From: Heterobilharzia americana | Lineage: Eukaryota; Platyhelminthes; Trematoda; Strigeidida; Schistosomatidae | DNA length: 64,000 bases | Assembly (NCBI GenBank): GCA_944470555.2 | Contig: OX104132.1 | Coordinates: forward strand, 15,137,755 to 15,201,754 | Direction: 5' to 3' | Part shown: positions 57,285 to 64,000 of the stretch, one piece after another | How positions within the stretch are numbered: the first letter of the stretch is position 1 | Layout of the letters: each line of letters starts with the position of its first letter | The notes under the pieces: generated by a model | Seen by the model: the letters and a program-made list of their open reading frames with translations, nothing else | What the model was told of the DNA's origin: nothing | Database searches by the model: none | Program-made: the position numbers and the translations under genes

Positions 57285-58615
57285 ATAAAACTTGGAAACT
57301 GGTAGAATTTAACTCCATATTGGATTTGTGTATTTAATTTATAAGAAATAAACTTCTTGACGTTTCAAGCATAAATTATTACTGCTCATAATTATATCAT
57401 TGTAATCACACAACTCTCGATATCCGATTTTTATAGTCCTGTCACCTCACATTCTTTGTTTTTATTGGTATTGAAATTTTCCATATCTCTGGTATAAGTG
57501 TTGCATCATCCCTGTTACATGTGTTGGAGATTGATTCGATGAACAAAAATTCAGTAACCAGTCTCTCTCTCCACCTAATTATATTGAACTCAAGTACAAT
57601 GGTTTCATTCCACTCTATTGTATGATCATGTACGCATTACAATAGTTGAGTGTTTTTCTCCTAGATTATTGATCTTATTGATGTCTATCATTCTACAGTT
57701 AGCTGAATTCTTATGCTCCGTTATTCTAACTGAGCCCGAACGACTAATTTGACCTATGTACTTCACCTTTCAGTCATTACCTAGGGTTTCATAGATTAGA
57801 TTATTTTGCTTAATTGGTTCTATCTGATTCTTACTTAAGTCAACAAAGCCTATATCTGACTGAGTTTGTACGTTTAGATGTCACTTTAATTCCAGCCTCA
57901 CTGTAAATCTTTCATAGTTTCTGATGTACATTCCATACAGGGTAACACAAAAGGGCTCTGGATTTATTTCTACTCGTGTTGTCGCTATTATTCGTATTAC
58001 TGTTATCATTTTTTTCTTGCGTTCGTACGAATTTCTTAATAGGCTGTAATCGATAATTATTGATTATTGACTCTTTGTTTATGTGTTTCAATTCCTCGTT
58101 TAGATCCTTAGAATGACCAGTGAGTTTTCTAGTTCCATCATTTAGACATTTCACTAAACCTGCCTTAACTGACATAGGATGAGATAAATTGAAGTCTAGA
58201 TACCTGTTAGAATGTGTCGGTTTCCTGTAGACGGTAGTATCTAAACCACCGTCTATTCTTAGTTTTATCTTGAAGTCCAAGCTAGGTAATTCTCCTTGTT
58301 CATTTCCTATCTCGTAAATGAATTGAATTTCACTTACTACTGAGTTTATAGGTGTGAGGAAATTGTCGATATACTCCGATTTCAACACAATAAATGTGTC
58401 GTCCATATATTGCTACCATATCTTAGGTGCAGGACTAAACGTTTGTAAAGCCACGTTTTCCCAACTATCGATAGATATTTCTGCTACGATTGGGGATATT
58501 GAAGATCCCATTGCTACTCCTGCTTTTTCGTATATTTTGTCTTGAAACTTGAAGACTGTGGAGGTCAGGTACGACTGTACGCCTTATATGATCTCACTAA
58601 CCAACATCTTAGTTA
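57285..58615 (-). mobile_element. Decayed Penelope-like element D (RT end, GIY-YIG, junction)
   Basis: A diverged relative of the PLE at 1-4677. The longest open piece, 57912-58406 (164 codons), begins in the RT catalytic block as 'MDDTFIVLKSEYIDNF' (YVDD has become YMDD) and continues with 'GGLDTTVYRKPTHSNRYLDF', then loses frame in the endonuclease. The GIY-YIG coding end is recognisable at 57480-57800 but broken. From about 57430 down to 57285 the sequence matches the start of the next tandem unit, including the 'MELHSTTV' coding region, so the head-to-tail junction is kept. It stops near 58615, inside the RT. Confidence 0.85.
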
Positions 58616-58619
58616 TGTA

Positions 58620-59800
58620 AGCTATTTTCACAAAACACCCAAGTTTGGAATTACGTCAACCATAGGATTTGTGGTATAAAACCCGAATATCTTGAAAAGT
58701 TTAAATGCGTTCATCCCTACTGGAAGTTCAAACCAACACAAGACAGCTGTCCACTTTCTGCCTAATTTCTGCATTTATCTAAGTGATCAATTTATGCAGC
58801 TAGCACCTTAGCACATTCTGTATACGCACACTTAAATGGTGATCAGACATGCTAACAGTTCAGACACAATAAAAGGAAATATGTATCGTTGTTGTCGCAC
58901 GTTTGATATCCAGAAAATTTTGATGATTAACTTTAAGAGTTCAGTCAAGTCACTGGCAGTAGTCAGTGAGCTTCGAGGTGCTCACTGTACAGTAATCTAA
59001 AAGTTTGTTGCTTCTTGCGGAATAATGTTGAAACTAACAGGCTGTGTTTTTGATCATACTGAAGCAGAAACGACTGTCATCTCATGCAATCCTAACAAAT
59101 AAGGATACCTCAATACAGTTTTATGATTGTAAAGTGTTATCTGATTCAGTTCTAACAGGATTATTTACATTTAAGCCGTTACACACAAATCCGATACATT
59201 TTTCTGTAACTCTACTCGTTACTTGTGAACTCATATGGTCATTGAACCATCAGCAATACGTTTGGCTTTTCTATTGCTCGTTAACGCACTTCCGCAGTAC
59301 CCAACGACAAAGCACTATTCCTACCAAAAAATAATTGATTACTTTGAGTTCAGTCAGTTAGATTGTGAATAAGCCTTCTGTTTAGACAACATGACACAAA
59401 GCCACAGTAGGATTACCTGTTTCTGCGAAACCAAGTGACAATAGTGTTTACGGATTACAACTGATAAGCTTTTGTAACTCAGTTAATGGCCTTATGATTG
59501 TCAAACAGACATATTACTTCTAAAATGATGCGTTATAACAGTTTTGGGTACTACACAAAGACACTTTCGAAGATTGAAAAGTGATCAAGGGAGTCATCGA
59601 AGCAGCATTGAACAGTTTTGTGGTTGCAAACGGAAAATAAATATGAGAATGGGAAGCAGAATCGAAATAAGTCGACTTTAAAGACCCTCGATGAAAATAA
59701 CAGATGAATAAAAGTCTTTTATGTACGTAATTTCAGCTTCTTTATGCATATAACGTAAACTCCAGCAAAGCATGTTAGTTAGAAACGTAATATCTTTTAT
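58620..59800. other. Anonymous AT-rich sequence
   Basis: A 96-codon frame at 59044-59334 has no recognisable features. I see nothing else. Confidence 0.4.
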
Positions 59801-59810
59801 CTATTTCTTT

Positions 59811-60263
59811 TCACTTTGTAGATGACCTTGAATTAAAATCATGTTGGGATATCGTGAGCAGTAGCATTGAGGTGTTCAACAATCGTACTCTTAGTAAATA
59901 CGTGGCCACCTCTTTGCAGCCATATAGGTTAATGTTTTCAAACCCATTTGGAAAGAATGCAGAGACGTGAACTGATGACATACATTCATTGAAGCAGTCA
60001 TATACATGAGGTTGTCTTTCAGGTTTGTAGAAAGCTCTGAAAGACTGGGGAATATGACTGATATTCGCAACGCCTCTTCTCAGTAAGCGAGGCAGATCTG
60101 TAGTGCGAACGAGACATATAATCGTAGGGAGAATTACTAGCCCGAATTTCTTTCCTGATACCACATGACTCTTTGTACAACTTAGTGATGTGAACCACAG
60201 TGTCGAAACTCGATGCTTCACTCGCTGAGGGGGGCAGCGGTCTTCGAAAAACAAAACCTTCAT
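59811..60263 (-). CDS. Unidentified 150-codon open frame
   Basis: It runs from ATG at 60263 to the stop at 59811 and is the longest frame in the window outside the PLEs. It is overlapped by an 88-codon frame at 60019-60285. The protein has several Cys ('TSLSCTKSHVV', 'DCFNECMSSVHV', 'LYGCKEVATYLLRV') and no domain I recognise. The overlap of two long frames may mean one old coding sequence with a frameshift, such as a dead transposon, or chance. I do not assign a function. Confidence 0.25.
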   Translation of the reverse strand: MKVLFFEDRCPPQRVKHRVSTLWFTSLSCTKSHVVSGKKFGLVILPTIICLVRTTDLPRLLRRGVANISHIPQSFRAFYKPERQPHVYDCFNECMSSVHVSAFFPNGFENINLYGCKEVATYLLRVRLLNTSMLLLTISQHDFNSRSSTK

Positions 60264-60350
60264 GCCGAAAATGAATATTGAACAATTAAATCACCAAAGG
60301 ATAAATAAAGTACCAGGCACAGTTAGAGATTGGTACTCGGGCTCATCAAT

Positions 60351-60800
60351 TGTAAGAGGCTGGTTGTGTTGTTATTAAGTAACGCTTAGCCAGCCCCACT
60401 TAACTCGATGTGTTCTATTATCCACTAAATCAGTAGCTTACCTAACATGTAAGTACTCATAAAGAAATACAAATCAAAAAGACTTAGTTATTTAAGAATA
60501 TGCTCGAAAAAAAAACCAATCTATTTAAACAGAATAAAGATGATTTTTAAAGAAAATGTTCATTCAATTTATCTGGCAAATATGGCTGAGCTAGGAACTC
60601 TGAGGACGTGCATGTAAACCAATACAAGGGGAGCGCAAAATGGCTTCGAAGCCTGTTCGGATGCATACTCATTAAAACACCAAACATCATGGGCATTTAG
60701 AGGTAAGCTAGAAGTTTATTTAGTTAATATTTAATTAATTCAATTTAATCTATTTATTTCTGGTCCCAGTTGTATTTTGGTGCCAGTTAGGTGCACTACA
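60351..60800. mobile_element. Candidate solo LTR, second copy
   Basis: This diverged copy of 48164-48600 shares 'gttattaagtaacgct', 'gcgcaaaatggcttcgaagc', 'taatctatttatttc' and 'gtattttggtgccag'. It starts TGTAAGAGG and ends CACTACA, the TG...CA termini expected of an LTR. The flanks CAAT and CATT differ by one base, so a target duplication is possible but not clear. Confidence 0.55.
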
Positions 60801-60804
60801 CATT

Positions 60805-61163
60805 TATTCTTGACTTTAGTAGTATTGAGTCTATAATTTCTGAGGATATATTTTTATTATTTACAATAAAAGCCTGAGAGTGACGCAGTTATGGATATCA
60901 TAGGCCATAAGCTTCCTCACTGCTGACACTGCAAGCCTTCTTTTAGAGAATAACAACCATTTGTATATAATGGTTAATTTACCTTTTACTAAGACTGAAG
61001 ATGCACAGATATCTTTATTTGTTGAATTATCAAGTGGGTCCTTGTTGAACAAACTTATAATACACTTTTCAAGTTCTACAAGTGATATGAATAATTCAAT
61101 AATGCACCCTAGAGATAAAAGGATATTCTGCTTACTTTGAATATGTACGAACTGTATAGATAC

Positions 61164-61227
<64 letters not shown>

Positions 61228-61630
61228 TAAATTGGAGATTGTTTCCTCACGTCATTGTCTACATTTTGTATATTTTTCTTAACATATGAAAAAAAGTGTT
61301 TGCTTATCTGTAATATCTACTTACCCACGAATACAAGTTTTGTAAATTGAGTGTTACTTGCATGGGAATAAAAGGTGACTTGCTTCCACTGTGTTCTTCC
61401 TGTTTCCGCTTCTGCCTGAGATCAGCGGTAATAGATTGTTTTTGGAAAACTTTTACAAGGAACCAACTTCCAAACTAGTTGACAATCTACTCTATGGCAG
61501 TATCCCTCAACGTTCGTCGTTATCACATCCTTCGATCCGTCAAGTTGTGTTACGGAGACTACATTTGTAATGGATTGGACGCAATAACACTGCAATCAAG
61601 TAGCTCTATTCCTGAATGTATTGACAGTAC
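60805..61630. other. Anonymous sequence with an (AT)n microsatellite
   Basis: The AT tract spans 61164-61222. No gene is evident. Confidence 0.5.
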
Positions 61631-61632
61631 TT

Positions 61633-61910
61633 ATCGACTTATGGGTTGGATATATACTGAGAAGACCGACTGGGAACATCATACCCCAGGCCAAGGCCTT
61701 GAGTAGAACCCAAATAGGGAACGACAAGTAGGGCATCCAAGGTGAGGGTGACATGGAGAAGATCGTGTGAGAAAGAAATGAAAGCTTGTGGGCAGTTGTG
61801 GAACCAGCTTAAAAAAACTTCAGAGAAGAGAGTGAAATGGTGACGTGCTACTGAAGTCCTATGTTTCACTAAGAACCCAAGCGACAAATAATAATGATAA
61901 AATCGACTTA
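61633..61910 (+). mobile_element. RTE-clade LINE 3'-end fragment with target-site duplication
   Basis: The insert 61642-61901 lies between ATCGACTTA at 61633-61641 and 61902-61910. It carries only the last 260 bases of the element ('tactgagaagaccgactggg' to 'aacccaagcgacaaataata'). This is extreme 5' truncation as produced by target-primed reverse transcription. Confidence 0.85.
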
Positions 61911-62009
61911 CTAATTTTCTGTTTAGGTATGTATTTTCTGCTGCTTTTTTGTTTACTGGTAGTGCTTACAGATAACAGAGACTTAATGTTTTGTGTTAAT
62001 TGTTTCTAG

Positions 62010-62093
62010 GTCTGCTACGATACTGAACGACTACTAAGGCGGAGAAATCATTTGTACAAATTATTTACAGAAACTAAATTAGAAACATTTTAA
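62010..62093 (+). CDS. Candidate terminal exon, unidentified gene
   Basis: A strong acceptor, 'gttaattgtttctag', is followed in phase 0 by 27 codons to TAA: 'VCYDTERLLRRRNHLY' then 'KLFTETKLETF'. The composition is basic and protein-like, and the other two frames stop early. No partner exon or known family is visible. Confidence 0.3.
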   Translation, partial: VCYDTERLLRRRNHLYKLFTETKLETF

Positions 62094-62094
62094 A

Positions 62095-62918
62095 ATAAGT
62101 ACTGTAAGTTTCGAAATCTATGCAAAACTTCGTTCCCACAGTCTCGAGTATCATATGAGAGACAACTTATAAGTTATTGCTAAGCCTGTTCTAATAGGGT
62201 GTTCTCATTCACTAGAAGGTTGTAAAAGAAAAACGGAACTCCCTTTCTGGTGACAAATGTGGGGTAATTTGGCTTAGCAGAATCTAACTTATCCAAAGAT
62301 AAGCGATTTATGTCATAACTTTGTGAAATATTCTCGGTAGACCAGGACATTAACGTTTCTAATGGCAGTATTAGTGATTCTATGCTAATCGGTACAGCGC
62401 ACATAAAAAAACAGACAGTTTTTGGTTACTTATGAACAAACCATAGGTCTTAAAATTCCCAGGATCCTGGTGGCTTCCATACCAGATTGAATCTATTTGC
62501 TGAACCAGCTAGTGATGTTTTCAATACGTTTTTGTTCAAGACTCGCCGCCATAGAGACTGGAAAGACTAGATAATCAACCCAGATTTGAGGCTGGCATCT
62601 TTCTAAGCCTTAACCTAATTAGTATATTTATTATGGTTTCCGAAAAACCCAATTCGTGATAAGAATATAAGTCATGTTGAAACAAATAATATTTCACCAA
62701 CTTAGTAAGATGGTTTCCGGGCAGATCACCCCTCTATAAAAGCCAAATAATTACGAGAGACTAATGGGTTTCAGCCAATAGTAACAGACAGGCATAAGAC
62801 ACTGAATTCATACACCTCATAAGGATATTTGACAAGGCGTTCCATGTGAAATTACTCACGAGGCTAAACATATCTGAGTTTCGTACAAAATTGCAAGAAT
62901 CAAAAAGGTCATTTCCGC

Positions 62919-62975
<57 letters not shown>

Positions 62976-63425
62976 TGTGGTGTTAGTATTCGGCAAAAAG
63001 TGACGATTGTTGGGACATTATAATATATTTAATCTTGCTTGAAAATCTCCATGATTAAAAATCGCAGTTAGCTGATGGTGTCTGTCTGCCTTGACGAATA
63101 GATCTTCATGATTTCATTAAGCGTGTTAACAACACGATCCTATTACAATGTGCTGTGATGACTAGTTTCAGCAGATTTGAATCTACGGCCTACATGACAC
63201 AACTATTGTTTGATGATTTAAAGTTGGTTGTTAGTTAGACCTTCGTGGTGTAATTCGCTTATGGTTATAAACTTTACTGAGTGAAATTTGCCAGGTGATA
63301 CTGTTGTACTTTATCGATTTGCCATAATGTTTTAAGTTTTCCCAAAACATTCTCCAAGTTAGAACACTGTCAGAGCAACTAGAAGCAAAGCTGTGTCCCG
63401 GACTAAAGTATTTTATCATTGTTTC
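62095..63425. other. Anonymous sequence with a (GTA)n microsatellite
   Basis: The (GTA)n tract lies at 62919-62974. I see no gene. Confidence 0.45.
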
Positions 63426-63427
63426 AG

Positions 63428-63590
63428 GGCCTTAAGGATGACATTTGGGACCGAAGAAATCATGGCAGCAATCAACATGCCTTCGAGTATTCATGTTTAT
63501 TCAAAGCTTTTAAATAAATGTCACACAATAAAACACTATGATGGTTCCCTGATTACTATCTTATCTGAAATCTATGAGCAAAGAAACTAG
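63428..63590 (+). CDS. Candidate terminal exon, unidentified gene
   Basis: It follows a pyrimidine-rich acceptor, 'tatcattgtttcag'. With one leading base the frame is open for 53 codons to TAG: 'ALRMTFGTEEIMAAINMPSS' and 'HYDGSLITILSEIYEQRN'. It may be a terminal exon; no family is recognised and the upstream exon is not found. Confidence 0.3.
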
Positions 63591-64000
63591 TGATGGCACT
63601 ACGATATCTTTCAGTGATTCTCACTTCCAGCTTTAATTGTCCAATGAAAACGTCCCTATCCTAGGATCTCTTTTCAGCAATGAGAGATTCGGGAACATTT
63701 TTGTAAATTAATTACAACCACTTTCATGCTGTGGACTAAAACCGTAGTAGGTCAGCAGCGGAAAGATCCTGAGTCATAACTGCTACTCATCATGTCGGTT
63801 GTCACTCTGTGGCATTTTATTTCGCTGTATTGTGTTGATATATGTAACAACTCATTGAACATTTTTGCCTAGTTGTACTGATAAAAAACGCTTTTCTCGC
63901 TTGTTGACCTATACAACATCCTGATATATACTTCGCGTTAACTCCTGATATTTACACTGTCTGATGCAGGTGGGTCAGCAGTGTCGGGAATTATAAATCG
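63591..64000. other. Anonymous sequence to window end
   Basis: I see no gene or recurrent repeat. Confidence 0.4.

Noticed and set aside
62919..62974. CRISPR-like or coding repeat
   Set aside because: It is a plain (GTA)n microsatellite without spacers.

Overview
The window is nuclear DNA of a repeat-rich, AT-rich metazoan, most likely a blood fluke (Schistosoma or a close trematode). This rests on repeat content and not on a diagnostic gene. There are many tRNA-derived SINEs whose tail resembles the schistosome Sm-alpha repeat with its hammerhead ribozyme core, several RTE-clade LINE copies with (TAA)n tails, a CR1-like LINE remnant, and Penelope-like elements of two kinds. There are no bacterial operons, rRNA genes or CRISPR arrays.

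Layout. 1-4677 holds head-to-tail Penelope-like elements (PLEs) on the minus strand: a partial copy cut by the window edge, one copy with an intact 885-codon RT plus GIY-YIG reading frame, and a 5'-truncated copy upstream of it. 4.7-12.8 kb is mostly anonymous sequence with scattered SINEs and one candidate host exon. 12.8-14.15 kb and 18.4-21.76 kb are two RTE copies, each bounded by a visible target-site duplication, with a small terminal-inverted-repeat element at 15.8 kb between them. 22.6-23.9 kb is a decayed CR1-like LINE. 24-33 kb is largely unassigned, with one good candidate exon at 29.85 kb. 33.3-34.3 kb is a 5'-inverted RTE copy. 34.9-43.1 kb is rich in tRNA-derived repeats, several arranged as inverted repeats.

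The only host gene I can identify by family is at 43.7-45.6 kb: two exons of a neurogenin/NeuroD-like bHLH transcription factor, with an intron inside helix 2 and a polyadenylation signal downstream. 46-50.5 kb has clustered Sm-alpha-like repeats and a second type of PLE, split by a candidate solo LTR. 53-58.6 kb has a (TAA)n microsatellite, a minus-strand RTE copy and a decayed relative of the first PLE. 60.35 kb has a second copy of the candidate solo LTR. 61.6 kb has a very short RTE tail with its own target-site duplication. Two possible terminal exons lie at 62.0 and 63.4 kb.

Most coding potential is therefore selfish DNA. Host genes appear as short exons separated by introns filled with nested insertions. 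Three plus-strand candidate exons (9.0, 29.8, 36.65 kb) have compatible splice phases and could form part of one unidentified gene, but this is unproven.
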